The notes: generated from the letters alone by a model not told the origin. Shown: positions 25,209 to 34,901, numbered from the stretch's first letter. The stretch is DNA of 64,000 nt from Fibrobacter succinogenes (GCA_902761355.1 CACWJY010000012.1:30869-94868); one strand, 5' to 3'. A program made the numbers and translations.

Positions 25209-25235
25209 AAAAAGGCTCCCGCATTGCGGGAGCCT
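25209..25235 (-). terminator. Terminator of the fibro-slime gene
   Basis: AGGCTCCCGC-ATT-GCGGGAGCCT followed by TTTTT on the minus strand, 20 nt after the fibro-slime stop codon and directly before nudC. Confidence 0.85.
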
Positions 25236-25253
25236 ATAGGAATCAAAGTTTTT

Positions 25254-28058
25254 TTACTTGACCTTTACGCGGCGGTAACCACGCCTATAGACCTTGTTTG
25301 TTCTCTGGTACTGGTCCGTCATCACCACTGAAGAGGCGCCCTGCGACATGTAGCAGTGTTCGTACTTTTCCTTGATGATGGTCATCTGGTAAATATACGG
25401 ACCCGTTGCAAGCATGCGGCCATTCTGCGATACCGGGTACATCTTGACGGTCACAAGCATACCACCCGAAGAACCGTGCTGATCGAGCTGTTTGCCGTTC
25501 ACATCATAGCACACACCAGAAGGTCTACCACCGTTTCCGGCATCCAGAGCCTTTTCAAATTCTTCGGCCGACACGGTCTGCTGGTACTGGCTCACAAAAT
25601 GACCCAGGTGGTCAAACACGCGCACATTCACACGGAACGGACCAGATGTTGCAAATGCCCAGCTAGCGCAGCTTTCGACGCCGTTACTGCTATAGCAACG
25701 CGTCTGAGCGCCATCTTCACGACCACCCACCTTGGTCACCGTTCCCGGAGGAGGCATACCAGTTTCTGTAGCAGAAGTATAGAGCAAAATCTGTTCTTCC
25801 GTCAAGTCTGCCATCGGGTCCTTACCCGGCAAAGCAGGCAGGTTCGTCAACATCAGGTCGCCCGTAAAGTCCAGAGGAAGTTCACCGCTGCCGGCCTTGT
25901 TCGTCAATTCATTAGCCGCCAGAGTAAAGTCAGGACGGTCGATGGTTGTATCTTGCGGAATAACCGGAGTCACCGGTTCTGCCGTAAAGGTAACGACAGC
26001 CCAATCCTTCGGAGTATCCGGAAGGCCAACTACGCCCTTCCCCGAAGAAGACTTAACCGTAAACGTAATCTTGTCATTCCACAGAAGCATTTCATTCCAA
26101 ATTTGTTCGCCAACAGAAGCGACATAAACATTCTTAAGTTCAATATCATCAGCATTTCCCTTGTCATACGGGAAGTTGAAAGCGATCTGGTCACTACCTA
26201 AAATTCCGCCTTCAATTACATGGTCTTCAAGATCCCGCAATTCGCCTTCGATTTCATAAAGCACGCCCGAAGCGCCCTTGTCACCACCAAATACAATGCT
26301 CGACACATAGTAACCGTAAACCTTAGGTTCAGTCACAACAGCACCTGTTACTGGATCAAGCACAATATTTCCGGCAGCATCTTTCTTTGCTTCTTGACGC
26401 ATCACCAAAATAGATGGCTGCCCACTCTTTTCCATAAACGTAACGGTTTCTTCATCCAAGGTCGTGTTCAGCATGAGCTTGGTTGTCTGCTTACCAGATT
26501 CATCCACCTTAATCACCACGTTACCTACAGCCGGCTGGCCGTAACGCGACGGAGCAAGTTCCGAAAGGGAACTGCGGATACGGAGGTTAGAACCATCAGA
26601 CTGGCGGTCCGCATAGAAGAAGTGCAAATGATGCCAAGACCCATCGTGCCAGGTACCATCCACATCCTGCTTAGCAGCACAAGAGTCTAACAGCGGGTCA
26701 CCAGGATAGCAGCCATGGCCCTTGCTAGAAAGGTAGTCCATGTCAGCCGTACCTGTAGCAGCAAGGTGAGTACCACCAAGGTCCACCACCAAGACGCCAT
26801 CCACGAAAATCCACATGTCATCGTCACCCGTAAACTTAAAGACTTCTCCCGCGCCTTTCTTGTACTTAAAGGCCGCATAGCCCATCATCGTAAAGCCATA
26901 GTTGCGCAAGTGACGCAGACCAATTCCATTGACCAAACCGGCAGCACCTGTTGCAGCCGCACTAGCAGCAGTACCCGTCTTGGGGCCACCCGCTTTAAGC
27001 CAAGCCTCGCACAAGTCAGAAGTCGGTTCACCCGTATAGTCCTTCTGGCTAGAAGCCCACTGATACTTATACGGAGGACAGAAAATGGAGAGAGACTGCG
27101 GACCATATTGGTTTGCGCGACCAGACGGATAAACAACACCAGCCTGATTTATAACACGACCCTGATTGTCATCAAGAGAATCTAACGGGAAATAGCCACC
27201 GTTATTCCAGTTCCTGTCGATTTCAAAATAAAGAGGAGCATTGGGATCTTGATCCAGAATCAAAGTAGCATTCGTACGCTTATTAAACTCAGGGACATCC
27301 GCATACCACTGTTCAAAGAACTGGTTATCGCAAGCATAACGGGCCCTCGTAATCGTCGGCTCATACATATCGAGAGCACCCCCTTCAATGGCGGGGAACT
27401 TTAGTTTCTGCTCCACCATGCCGGGAGTGATGTAAACAATCTGGGACCACCCGTGCGTCTTACAGGTCTTGTTACAATTCTTCTTATCATCCGGTGTTGA
27501 AGACGTCCAGTTCTTGGTTTCATTTGTATCGGCACAAAGGTCGGCCACCAAGCCACGCATCACATTCAATCCACCCGGATTGTTTGCGTCTTTTTGACAA
27601 TTGCTGAATTCACCATACCAGGCATAACTGGATTGATTATAAATGCCCTGGATATATTCAGGAGTCGTAGAAGTTTGTCCTAATTGAGTAACAGTAGCAT
27701 ACGGATAGCCAACAACACTTAGCGGAATACCGTACATTGGGGTCTGGGTATTACCGCATCCATAAAGATTGTAAGCCTCAACACTATGCGTTTTACAATC
27801 GGCTGTACGACGGAGAGCCCAATCAGTTCCGCATCCGTAGCCAGGATATGTCCACGTATCAAAATTCTTTCTATTCTTAAGGCTATTATAAGCTTCTTCC
27901 TGGAAGTTTTCAAAGTCCGGGTGAGACACATCAAAATCGCGAATAATAATATCCAATTCGCGCTGATTTTCAGGAACAATTGCCTGCGAAGTCACCGCGC
28001 CAACCATACCAAACACCGTCGCGCACAGTGCAATCCGTTTTGCCACATCAAATTTCAT
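25254..28058 (-). CDS. Fibro-slime domain protein, secreted (putative adhesin)
   Basis: A 934-residue secreted protein. A signal peptide (MKFDVAKRIALCATVFGMVGAVTSQA) is followed by the fibro-slime domain (TIGR02148): LDIIIRDFDVSHPDFENF at its start and, near residue 400, the PA14-like core FTGDDDMWIFVDGVLVVDLGG with the signature DDD-WVF-type calcium/sugar-binding motif, then WHHLHFFYADRQSDGSN. Fibro-slime proteins of Fibrobacter have been linked to adhesion to cellulose. The C-terminal 400 residues contain immunoglobulin-like beta stretches and a Fibrobacter-type end (VRVFDHLGHFVSQY; YIYQMTIIKE), closing with a basic tail. ATG at 28058 has GGAG 9 nt upstream. A TATATT promoter lies further upstream in the AT-rich 248-bp intergenic region, which otherwise shows nothing definite. 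Confidence 0.88.
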   Translation of the reverse strand: MKFDVAKRIALCATVFGMVGAVTSQAIVPENQRELDIIIRDFDVSHPDFENFQEEAYNSLKNRKNFDTWTYPGYGCGTDWALRRTADCKTHSVEAYNLYGCGNTQTPMYGIPLSVVGYPYATVTQLGQTSTTPEYIQGIYNQSSYAWYGEFSNCQKDANNPGGLNVMRGLVADLCADTNETKNWTSSTPDDKKNCNKTCKTHGWSQIVYITPGMVEQKLKFPAIEGGALDMYEPTITRARYACDNQFFEQWYADVPEFNKRTNATLILDQDPNAPLYFEIDRNWNNGGYFPLDSLDDNQGRVINQAGVVYPSGRANQYGPQSLSIFCPPYKYQWASSQKDYTGEPTSDLCEAWLKAGGPKTGTAASAAATGAAGLVNGIGLRHLRNYGFTMMGYAAFKYKKGAGEVFKFTGDDDMWIFVDGVLVVDLGGTHLAATGTADMDYLSSKGHGCYPGDPLLDSCAAKQDVDGTWHDGSWHHLHFFYADRQSDGSNLRIRSSLSELAPSRYGQPAVGNVVIKVDESGKQTTKLMLNTTLDEETVTFMEKSGQPSILVMRQEAKKDAAGNIVLDPVTGAVVTEPKVYGYYVSSIVFGGDKGASGVLYEIEGELRDLEDHVIEGGILGSDQIAFNFPYDKGNADDIELKNVYVASVGEQIWNEMLLWNDKITFTVKSSSGKGVVGLPDTPKDWAVVTFTAEPVTPVIPQDTTIDRPDFTLAANELTNKAGSGELPLDFTGDLMLTNLPALPGKDPMADLTEEQILLYTSATETGMPPPGTVTKVGGREDGAQTRCYSSNGVESCASWAFATSGPFRVNVRVFDHLGHFVSQYQQTVSAEEFEKALDAGNGGRPSGVCYDVNGKQLDQHGSSGGMLVTVKMYPVSQNGRMLATGPYIYQMTIIKEKYEHCYMSQGASSVVMTDQYQRTNKVYRRGYRRVKVK

Positions 28059-28306
28059 ATAATCCAATCTCCACGCCAAGAACAGGCTTAGAATATTCGC
28101 CCTAAATATACACCTTTTTTTTCAAATTCTTTGCGCGTTTATAAAAAAAAACATCTAAAAACGGTCTTTTGCATTTTTTTTGTGATTCCGAAAATTTACT
28201 TTTGCATTTTTTAGGGGCAAATCACCCCGGACCTAGCCTCAGGGTCTACCCCCTTCGCTAAAATTTTTACTCGGCCAAATTATTTTTTTCTAAATAAAGG
28301 CCCACT

Positions 28307-28924
28307 ATGTCTTTTACCACCATTTTTACGATCATCATGTCGTTGGTTATTTTACGAATCCTTTGGCTTAGGCTAAAGGCCGCCAATAGCCACAGCGAGA
28401 ATTTTAAGCAGCTCTCCCCCAAAGACCAGCTGGCCGTACTAAAAGAATGCCTCTTGAACAACCCGACCGAGACAAATCTGCAAAATCTCAAGGATTTTTC
28501 CCAAAGAGAAAAACTCAACATAGATACAGAATCGTACAGGCCCTTTCTAAAAAAGCAGCTTGAACTTTCTAAAAAGAAAGACGCCCTCGCCGAAGACAAC
28601 GAACTCTTTAGCCAAGAAGCCCAGTGGATGGACCGCATACGTCCCCTCGAATTTACCGAGGCCGAAGCTGCCCGAACAGAGTCCAATACCGAAAACTACA
28701 TCGTAAGGACCCTTGAAGGAATCTCTAGGCTATACTCCGACGAAGCCATTCTAGCCGAACTAAAAAAATTAGAGAACGACTACCCCAAGTCTGTAACCCT
28801 GTCAAAAAATTACGTCCAGCTCATGGAGCTCCGAGAGCAAAGCCTCGCCGACGACGAATCCCTCAAAAAGCTGCGTCAAGCCAAAACAGCCTGGGAAGAA
28901 GACCTGCTCCACTACGAGCCCTAA
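28307..28924 (+). CDS. Membrane-anchored coiled-coil protein, function unknown
   Basis: A 205-residue protein with one N-terminal transmembrane helix (FTTIFTIIMSLVILRILWL) and an all-helical, highly charged cytoplasmic or periplasmic part. Segments such as YRPFLKKQLELSKKKDALAE and DDESLKKLRQAKTAWEEDLL are coiled-coil-like. No catalytic motif is visible. The start has AAAGG about 8 nt upstream. I do not recognise the family. It stands alone and ends in a strong bidirectional terminator. Confidence 0.7.
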   Translation: MSFTTIFTIIMSLVILRILWLRLKAANSHSENFKQLSPKDQLAVLKECLLNNPTETNLQNLKDFSQREKLNIDTESYRPFLKKQLELSKKKDALAEDNELFSQEAQWMDRIRPLEFTEAEAARTESNTENYIVRTLEGISRLYSDEAILAELKKLENDYPKSVTLSKNYVQLMELREQSLADDESLKKLRQAKTAWEEDLLHYEP

Positions 28925-28947
28925 CCTTCGCCAAAAATTGCAGATAC

Positions 28948-28976
28948 AAAAAAAGTCCCCTGACGGGGACTTTTTT
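28948..28976. terminator. Bidirectional terminator between convergent genes
   Basis: GTCCCC-TGAC-GGGGAC is flanked by seven A on the left and six T on the right. It serves the gene ending at 28924 and the opposing gene ending at 28995. Confidence 0.9.
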
Positions 28977-28994
28977 CACAATCTCTAAACTCAA

Positions 28995-29891
28995 TTAAAA
29001 CCAGCGCCAAGTCAGGCCAAAGAGCACCATGCTCTTGTACTGGGTATTTTCGTCGAGGTCATAGTCATAAGCCATGTCATAGCCGACCTGAAGTTCGATG
29101 AGCGGAGCAATCATCACAGACAGCAAGTTTTCCCAAAGGCCGTCAATCTTTTCGGTACCTTCAAAGTTGGTGAAGGCCCACAGACGGGTCTTGAAGCTCA
29201 CGATGTCAGAGAAGGCATACTTGAATTCCGTAATCGATTCGAGACCGGGTTCGTCGCGGAATTCCTTAATGGAACCCTTGTGACCCGCAGCGACCTTTTC
29301 CTTATAATGTTCGTCAGCATAGCCGTAGCCCTTAGAAATGGTCATACGGTTTGCAAAGCCGAGGCGCTGAGAGAAATTGTCGTTCGGAATATAGGCAAGA
29401 CCGGCGACCTGAGTTTCGTAAGCCGGATCCATGAAGCTAGAAATAGCCTTCTTGACTTCGTTGCCATCTTCGTCTTCGCTATATTCGTAGCCAGCCATGA
29501 ACTGAGTTTCAAAGCGGTTACCAACGTAAGGCTTCAGAACTTCGGTCATATTGAAGTCGACCATCGATTCCCAGAAGAGGCGGTCATTGGACTTACGCTT
29601 GCCAACGCCCTTGGTCCAAGTCTGACCGAGGTCGATATCGATGAGGTTACGCCAGTTGGCGATTTTCCACTTACCTTGCACATCGGCATCGTAAGTCACG
29701 AGCCAGGTATAGTTAGAGGTTCCGTCTTTCTGCCAGTTGCTGAAATTGTACCAGTTGTAACGAACGGCGGCGACCACATCGGCCGTCCAGTTTTCGGGGA
29801 GAGCCCCTTCAAACATACCACCTTCTGCCATAGCAGGAGCGGCAAAGGTGCAAGCGGCAGCACATGCCATGATTAAAGATTTGATTTTCAT
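28995..29891 (-). CDS. DUF3078-like outer-membrane protein
   Basis: A 298-residue secreted protein (signal MKIKSLIMACAAACTFAAPAMA). The mature start NWYNFSNWQKDGTSNYTW resembles DUF3078 proteins of Bacteroidota, in which an N-x-W-x-x-G-G/S-N element opens a beta-barrel. Alternating strands continue throughout and the protein ends LFGLTWRWF, with an aromatic C-terminal residue as expected for a BAM substrate. A clear AAAGGA Shine-Dalgarno precedes the ATG. Role unknown. Confidence 0.7.
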   Translation of the reverse strand: MKIKSLIMACAAACTFAAPAMAEGGMFEGALPENWTADVVAAVRYNWYNFSNWQKDGTSNYTWLVTYDADVQGKWKIANWRNLIDIDLGQTWTKGVGKRKSNDRLFWESMVDFNMTEVLKPYVGNRFETQFMAGYEYSEDEDGNEVKKAISSFMDPAYETQVAGLAYIPNDNFSQRLGFANRMTISKGYGYADEHYKEKVAAGHKGSIKEFRDEPGLESITEFKYAFSDIVSFKTRLWAFTNFEGTEKIDGLWENLLSVMIAPLIELQVGYDMAYDYDLDENTQYKSMVLFGLTWRWF

Positions 29892-29963
29892 TTCTCTTTC
29901 CTTTTGTTATGCCCCATCCAAACCCAGGGACGTTGTGCGCATACCAATATAGGAATAAAAAAG

Positions 29964-29969
29964 TATATT
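29964..29969 (+). promoter_or_regulatory. -10 element (TATATT) of a probable leaderless gene
   Basis: TATATT is followed by TGGCGT (6 nt) and the ATG at 29976, with no Shine-Dalgarno. Confidence 0.55.
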
Positions 29970-29975
29970 TGGCGT

Positions 29976-30488
29976 ATGTTTTTCTTAAAAAACAAGACCT
30001 TTTTAGGGGTGATTTTCGCCCTTGTCATCTTGAACACCCACTGCCAGGCCGACACCTGGCGGTTTAACGCGGGTATCGGCAGCCGCAACCAGACCCCCGT
30101 CGTTCTTTTAGGTGGTTTCGGCTACAAAAACGCCATTTTGCGAGTTCAGGGAATGGGGGTCTATAAAGAAGAAAATGATTTCTGGTGCGGAGTCCGCGGA
30201 AGCCTGCTCTGGACTTTTTTTAGAGAATTGCCTTTTAACTTTGACGCAGGTGTCGGTGGCGGTTACGAATACGCCCGAGCACCAAACAAAATGCACCAGG
30301 CCTTCAACAAGGCAAACCACAACATCTACGTCTATCCCCACAACTTTAAAGAAGTCGCCGATATTTCGCTAGAACTATGGACGCACCTTTTTGGCTTTTA
30401 CACACAAATTAGCGTTCCCGCCTACCGATTCCAAGAACACGATTCAAAGAAGATTTTGTGGGGCGCGGGATACATGCTGGAATTTTGA
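29976..30488 (+). CDS. Small outer-membrane or periplasmic protein, function unknown
   Basis: A 170-residue protein with a signal peptide (MFFLKNKTFLGVIFALVILNTHCQA) and a body of alternating beta-type segments (WRFNAGIGSRNQTP, AILRVQGMGVY, FNFDAGVGGGYEY, FGFYTQISVPAYRF) ending in Phe. This suggests a small eight-stranded barrel. ATG at 29976 is chosen over an upstream in-frame codon because the signal peptide begins there and TATATT ends 6 nt before it. Confidence 0.6.
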   Translation: MFFLKNKTFLGVIFALVILNTHCQADTWRFNAGIGSRNQTPVVLLGGFGYKNAILRVQGMGVYKEENDFWCGVRGSLLWTFFRELPFNFDAGVGGGYEYARAPNKMHQAFNKANHNIYVYPHNFKEVADISLELWTHLFGFYTQISVPAYRFQEHDSKKILWGAGYMLEF

Positions 30489-30525
30489 TGTAAAATTTGG
30501 AATGAGGGATTGACTTAACAACGTC

Positions 30526-30553
30526 ATTGCGAGACTCGCAGAGTCGAAGCAAT
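30526..30553. repeat. Intergenic palindromic repeat (ATTGCGAGACTC type)
   Basis: ATTGC-GA-GACTC (30526-30537) pairs with GAGTC-GAA-GCAAT (30541-30553) around GCA. The core CGTCATTGCGAG...GAAGCAATCC is a common dispersed intergenic palindrome in several bacterial genomes. Only one copy is seen here. Confidence 0.55.
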
Positions 30554-30584
30554 CCTGAAATGAATTTTTATTAGGAATAAAAAA

Positions 30585-30616
30585 ACTCGGTCAGATGAAC
30601 TGAACCGAGTTTTTTT
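30585..30616. terminator. Bidirectional terminator before argG end
   Basis: ACTCGGT (30585-30591) pairs with ACCGAGT (30604-30610), with CAG/CTG inside, and has A and T runs outside. It lies between the convergent gene at 30488 and argG ending at 30651. Confidence 0.85.
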
Positions 30617-30620
30617 GGCG

Positions 30621-30640
30621 ATGCCCGCTTGCGTGGGCAT
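30621..30640. repeat. Short palindrome ATGCCCGC-TTGC-GTGGGCAT
   Basis: An 8-bp stem with one G-U pair, directly after the bidirectional terminator and before the argG stop. It may belong with the palindrome at 30526 to one dispersed repeat unit. Confidence 0.4.
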
Positions 30641-30650
30641 GACAACCTAA

Positions 30651-31922
30651 TTACTTCTTAGGAAGCACGACCGGCTTGCCAAAGTCGACGTTGGTCTTGT
30701 TGCCGAGCAACAGGGCGCGCGTCTTGAGCGGGAGGCCGTAGCAGCGGATGAAGCCCGTTGCGTCCTTCTGGTCGTACATGTCAACGTCGGTGAATCCACC
30801 GAGGCCCATGTCGTAGAGGCTGTAGGGGCTCTTGATGCCAGCCGGAATGATGTTACCCTTGTAGAGCTTGAGGGTCACGTCACCGGTAACAACCTTGTTC
30901 ACTTCGGCGAAAAAGGCGTCCATAGCCTGGCGGAGCGGAGTGAACCACTGGCCATTGTACACGAGGTTGGCATAAGTCATAGACATCTTCTGGGCTTCGA
31001 ACAAGGTTTCCTTGTCGAGCACGAGCTGCTGCAGGCATTCGTGAGCCTTGTACAGGAGCGTGCCACCCGGAGTTTCGTACACGCCGCGGCTCTTGAGGCC
31101 GACGAGGCGGTTTTCAACGATGTCCAAGAGACCGCAAGCGTTCTTGCCGCCAATCTTGTTCAGGTATTCGAGGAGTTCGACAGCGCCCATCTTCTTGCCG
31201 TCGATAGCCACCGGATTACCCTTATCGAAGGTAATCGTCACGTGATCAGCCTTGTTCGGGGCCTTTTCGTACGTGTTGGTGTGCTTGAGGAATTCGTACT
31301 TGTGTTCCTGTTCCGGGAATTCCAGAACGCCACCTTCGTGAGAGAGGTGCCACAGGTTACCATCTTCGGAGTAAATCTTCTTCTTGCTGATGCCGTTCAG
31401 CGGAATCTTATGAGCGGCGGCGTAGTCGATAGCGTCTTCGCGGCTATGGAACGTCCACTTCGGGTCCTTCCACGGAGCGATGATTTCGAGCTTCGGGTTG
31501 AGTGCGGCGTAGGTCAGTTCGAAACGGACCTGGTCGTTACCCTTACCGGTAGCACCGTGAGCAACAGCGTAGGCGCCTTCCTTTTCAGCAATCTTCACCT
31601 GATACTTGGCGATGAGCGGACGGGCGAAAGAGGTACCCAGGAGGTAGGTGCTTTCGTACTTTGCACCGGCGCGAACGGTCGGCCAAACGTAGTCTTCGAG
31701 GAATTCCTTCTTGAGGTCGAGAACGTAGCACTTGGAAGCGCCGGTCTTGAGAGCCTTGTCTTCGAGGGCCTTTGCGTCCGGGAAGTCGTTCTGACCGAGG
31801 TCGGCGGCGAAAGCGATCACTTCGCAGTCGTAGTTTTCCTTGAGCCAGGGGATGATGATGGAAGTATCGAGTCCACCGCTATAAGCGAGGACAACCTTCT
31901 TCTTGGATTCTTTCTTAGCCAT
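30651..31922 (-). CDS. argG: Argininosuccinate synthase
   Basis: A 423-residue cytoplasmic enzyme that joins citrulline and aspartate with ATP to argininosuccinate, the penultimate step of arginine synthesis. Signatures are the ATP-binding AYSGGLDTS (13-21), [22 protein letters not shown] and the citrulline-binding [18 protein letters not shown]. Length is within the family range. The start has AAAGGAAA upstream and a TATATT -10 about 34 nt before it, so this gene has an ordinary leader. It stands alone, divergent from ybaB. Confidence 0.97.
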   Translation of the reverse strand: MAKKESKKKVVLAYSGGLDTSIIIPWLKENYDCEVIAFAADLGQNDFPDAKALEDKALKTGASKCYVLDLKKEFLEDYVWPTVRAGAKYESTYLLGTSFARPLIAKYQVKIAEKEGAYAVAHGATGKGNDQVRFELTYAALNPKLEIIAPWKDPKWTFHSREDAIDYAAAHKIPLNGISKKKIYSEDGNLWHLSHEGGVLEFPEQEHKYEFLKHTNTYEKAPNKADHVTITFDKGNPVAIDGKKMGAVELLEYLNKIGGKNACGLLDIVENRLVGLKSRGVYETPGGTLLYKAHECLQQLVLDKETLFEAQKMSMTYANLVYNGQWFTPLRQAMDAFFAEVNKVVTGDVTLKLYKGNIIPAGIKSPYSLYDMGLGGFTDVDMYDQKDATGFIRCYGLPLKTRALLLGNKTNVDFGKPVVLPKK

Positions 31923-31955
31923 TGTATTTCCTTTGAGAAAAATTTAGACGAGAAA

Positions 31956-31961
31956 AATATA
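31956..31961 (-). promoter_or_regulatory. argG -10 element (TATATT)
   Basis: Minus-strand TATATT with a leader of about 27 nt containing AAAGGAAA. It shows that the same -10 sequence serves genes with ordinary leaders. Confidence 0.55.
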
Positions 31962-32007
31962 GTATTTTCATAAAACAACGCCAGATTTAACTAAAAGGAA
32001 TTACACT

Positions 32008-32316
32008 ATGGACATGAGCAAAATGTTACGCGACCTTCAGAAGATGCAGAGCAAGATGATGAAGGCTCAGAGCGACCTCAAGGCCCAGAGCTTCGAAGCC
32101 GAAGCCGGTGGTGGCATGGTGAAAGTCGCCATGAACGGTAAGGGCGTACTCACGATGATCAAGATCAATCCCGATGCCGTAGACAAGGACGACGTAGAAG
32201 CCCTCGAAGACCTGCTCATGGCAGCCATCAACGCCGCCGTCAAGAAAAAAGACGATGCCACCCAGTCCAGCATTTCGGACATCACCGGTGGTATGAAAAT
32301 TCCCGGCCTGATGTAA
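32008..32316 (+). CDS. YbaB/EbfC nucleoid-associated protein
   Basis: A 102-residue member of the YbaB/EbfC family, small dimeric DNA-binding proteins. Typical features are the N-terminal KMLRDLQKMQSKMMKAQSDL helix, the glycine-rich FEAEAGGGMVKVAMNGKG strand pair, and the C-terminal amphipathic helix ending in SDITGGMKIPGLM. In many bacteria it neighbours dnaX-recR; those genes are not next to it here. AAAGGA lies before the ATG. Confidence 0.92.
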   Translation: MDMSKMLRDLQKMQSKMMKAQSDLKAQSFEAEAGGGMVKVAMNGKGVLTMIKINPDAVDKDDVEALEDLLMAAINAAVKKKDDATQSSISDITGGMKIPGLM

Positions 32317-32344
32317 TCAGCGGAACATCCTTCAACAACTTATC

Positions 32345-32403
32345 TCGTTGTTCGTATATGCAAAAGACTCACCCGAAGGTGAGTCTTTTTTTCGTTGTTC
32401 GTA
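32345..32403. repeat. 12-bp direct repeat flanking the ybaB terminator
   Basis: TCGTTGTTCGTA occurs at 32345-32356 and again at 32392-32403, on either side of the terminator hairpin. Confidence 0.55.
32362..32391. terminator. ybaB terminator, probably bidirectional
   Basis: AGACTCACC-CGAA-GGTGAGTCT with AAAA before and a T run after it, between ybaB and the convergent lipoprotein gene ending at 32408. Confidence 0.88.
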
Positions 32404-32407
32404 CATT

Positions 32408-34795
32408 TTAAGTCGACTTCTTGCACAGAGGATTGCAACGGTCCTTGTTAAACAAGCTCTGCAACCAGTCGAGCATACCCTTCAAGCGCTTCACCTGATA
32501 ATCGTAACTAGCCCTGTGATCTTTCTGCTTGGGATTCAATTCATGTTCCTTGATTTTCTTTAAAATGCCATCGGCCTCGCTCAAGGAAATATTATTGAAT
32601 TCCGGCAGGTAATTACGACTGAACGTAACAGGATCATCATGGTCCTTCAACTTTACGCTGACGACAACGTTCACTTCGAGCGCAGGGACATAAATGTCCG
32701 CCGGCAACAAAGCATCAGCATCGGCCAGAAGGCCTGAACCATTCCCATTCAACAGCATCGGCTCAATCGCATAACCATTTTCATAGCCACGGCCATAAAA
32801 TTTCTGTCCCTTTCCATCTTTAACACCGTTGTAAACAAGTGCCATATATTCCATGCCGCTATCAAAAGCGTTCCCATAGCTCAAATAGTCATACACGCGA
32901 GCGATAGCGGTGATATGCTCTCTTAAACTTCCATAAGACATGGACATAATATTCGCAGCAGACTTTCCCCTATAGGTTGAAGAAAGTCCGAAGGCCGTAC
33001 GATACCTGTCCGTGCCCGTCACACCCGCATGGTTTGTTCCCACGCAGGTAGCATCGACCTGAATCCACTCAACCTCGTTCTCCGGGAACACATCGGGGTT
33101 CAGTTCCACCTCGATACTGCTCGGGTCAAAGAAATAGGGGAAGTTGACAAACGTATATGCGGGAGCTTGTTCCGTATCCCTACCATAATACTTGATGTCT
33201 TTGATCACGTGCACCACAGGATAATTCTTGATGTTCCACGAGCCATGCCCAAGCGAAGGCGAGTTTTCACGAATAAAGTCCTTCAAGTAAAGCGTAGGCG
33301 ATGCCACGCCGATGTTGGTGGCCGAGCCCTTAATGAAGCCCTCCGTGTCGATGGTTCCGTCGAGACCCAAGCTGATTTCAGCCTCGAGAGGTCCAGCTTT
33401 GGGAGCAAAGAGGCCAGCGAACTCTTTTCCACAGCCTAAAGCACCCGCAAGCGAGCCCAAACCTTTAGCAAGCCAATCAGCACCTTGCGACTGAAAGAAC
33501 GAAATGCCTGCAGCAATATTGATGGCGGCGGTTCCCGCAATCAGCACACCTTTAGCAATATCGCTACCCGAGGTTTTAGATTTCTTGACCTTCTGTTTCA
33601 GGGATCCATCGATGGATGCCGTCATGGTGCTGTGAAGCGACACATGCTGCGTATTCCAGGAACGCATCAACAGATAGAAAATATCCTTAGAAACATCCGT
33701 GTCCGGACGATACTGCGAAAGATCCACGTCAAACGCCCACCATCCGTCCTTGGGCACAATAAGGCCGTCGTCACTTTTCCTTTCTACCCAAGGCGCCACA
33801 TAGTTCACCATTGTACCATTTCCGGTCGGGCCAAGCAAACTCATGTCCTTGACATTCGCTGTAGACGGCAATCCATAGCCAAACAGGGAATGCAAAGCAA
33901 GGTTATCGGTCATAGAAATTTGCCACACGTGGTCGTTACCCGTTATCACACCGCTAGGCAAATAGTAGAAGAAGCGGAGGATTCCCATGTACTTATTGTA
34001 AACGGCAAAGAAGTTGTTATTGGGGAATGCCGTACTTCCGCAACGGTTAAGCACCCATTCCCAACCATTTTCGGGAGTAAGCCCGTCTGTAAATTGATTG
34101 GGCAGATTGGTCTGCTTATCGCCTTCGTACCAAGGCAAGTTTACAAGCATATAGGCATTGGGATCATCTCGATTTTGGTCATTAATCCTTACTTGACCGT
34201 CCCAAATGTAGATTGCCTCCTGATTGCGCCAGTTGTCGCGCGTGAAGTCCGCATCGTTTATGTTGTAGTTAACAGCAGAGGCCCCACCATTGGCGGTATA
34301 GTCCCACCCCCGAATCATGGCGGTCATTGCATCGCTGGATCGTTCCAACTGGAACGTACGCTTTCCATCGTTCACATAAATGCAACTGTCCGCATAGTTC
34401 AGGTTCCAAGTTTCAAAGTAATCGGTTTCATAAAAATCAGCCTTACCATACGACGCAATGATTTCACCCTTAGAGGTTGAAGTATAGGTGAACGGAGCAA
34501 AATTCTTACCACCGACAGCATCAATCAACTCGTTACTTTCGTCGTCAAAAAACAAAGAAACAGCATAGCCCGAGCCATCCTCGTTAAGCTGAAGAGCATG
34601 AGCGATTTGCGTAAATTTTTTCCCCGAGGCATTAAAACCAGTACTGTCAACAAGGCTCCACCACATCCCCTGGACCTGTGTTGCCAGAGGGTTCGTCTCT
34701 TCGGCAGGAACGCCAGAACTGTTGCTGCAGCCAGCAAACAAGAATGCCGTGGCAACAGCAGATAATGATAATTTCGTGATTCTTTTGAAATCCAT
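32408..34795 (-). CDS. Large lipoprotein, function unknown
   Basis: A 795-residue lipoprotein (lipobox FAGC, Cys23). After the lipobox comes a lipocalin-like opening (VQGMWWSLVDSTGF, FTYTSTSKGEIIASYGKAD, TWNLNYADSCIYV). A central region contains a hydrophobic glycine/alanine-rich stretch (AKGVLIAGTAAINIAAGISFF, about residues 420-440), which could insert in a membrane or form a fusion-like helix. The C-terminal half is beta-rich, with a few cysteines. I do not recognise the family. ATG at 34795 has AGGTG upstream; a GTG at 34801 is the alternative. It is divergent from the TolC-RND operon. Confidence 0.65.
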   Translation of the reverse strand: MDFKRITKLSLSAVATAFLFAGCSNSSGVPAEETNPLATQVQGMWWSLVDSTGFNASGKKFTQIAHALQLNEDGSGYAVSLFFDDESNELIDAVGGKNFAPFTYTSTSKGEIIASYGKADFYETDYFETWNLNYADSCIYVNDGKRTFQLERSSDAMTAMIRGWDYTANGGASAVNYNINDADFTRDNWRNQEAIYIWDGQVRINDQNRDDPNAYMLVNLPWYEGDKQTNLPNQFTDGLTPENGWEWVLNRCGSTAFPNNNFFAVYNKYMGILRFFYYLPSGVITGNDHVWQISMTDNLALHSLFGYGLPSTANVKDMSLLGPTGNGTMVNYVAPWVERKSDDGLIVPKDGWWAFDVDLSQYRPDTDVSKDIFYLLMRSWNTQHVSLHSTMTASIDGSLKQKVKKSKTSGSDIAKGVLIAGTAAINIAAGISFFQSQGADWLAKGLGSLAGALGCGKEFAGLFAPKAGPLEAEISLGLDGTIDTEGFIKGSATNIGVASPTLYLKDFIRENSPSLGHGSWNIKNYPVVHVIKDIKYYGRDTEQAPAYTFVNFPYFFDPSSIEVELNPDVFPENEVEWIQVDATCVGTNHAGVTGTDRYRTAFGLSSTYRGKSAANIMSMSYGSLREHITAIARVYDYLSYGNAFDSGMEYMALVYNGVKDGKGQKFYGRGYENGYAIEPMLLNGNGSGLLADADALLPADIYVPALEVNVVVSVKLKDHDDPVTFSRNYLPEFNNISLSEADGILKKIKEHELNPKQKDHRASYDYQVKRLKGMLDWLQSLFNKDRCNPLCKKST

Positions 34796-34885
34796 AAACA
34801 CCTCAACACCTGATAAGATGGTTTTGTTCAGTTTTATAGCATAAATATAAGTTTTTCAACAGAAATAAGGACCGACTTACGCACT

Positions 34886-34901
34886 TTTCTCAAATGAGAA
34901 A
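34886..34901. promoter_or_regulatory. Dyad TTTCTCA-AA-TGAGAAA in the divergent region
   Basis: A perfect 7-bp inverted repeat lies between the lipoprotein gene and the TolC-RND operon, about 120 bp upstream of the operon's TATAAT at 35022-35027. It may be an operator; no regulator gene is adjacent. The rest of the 279-bp gap shows only the TATAAT element and a Shine-Dalgarno. Confidence 0.35.
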
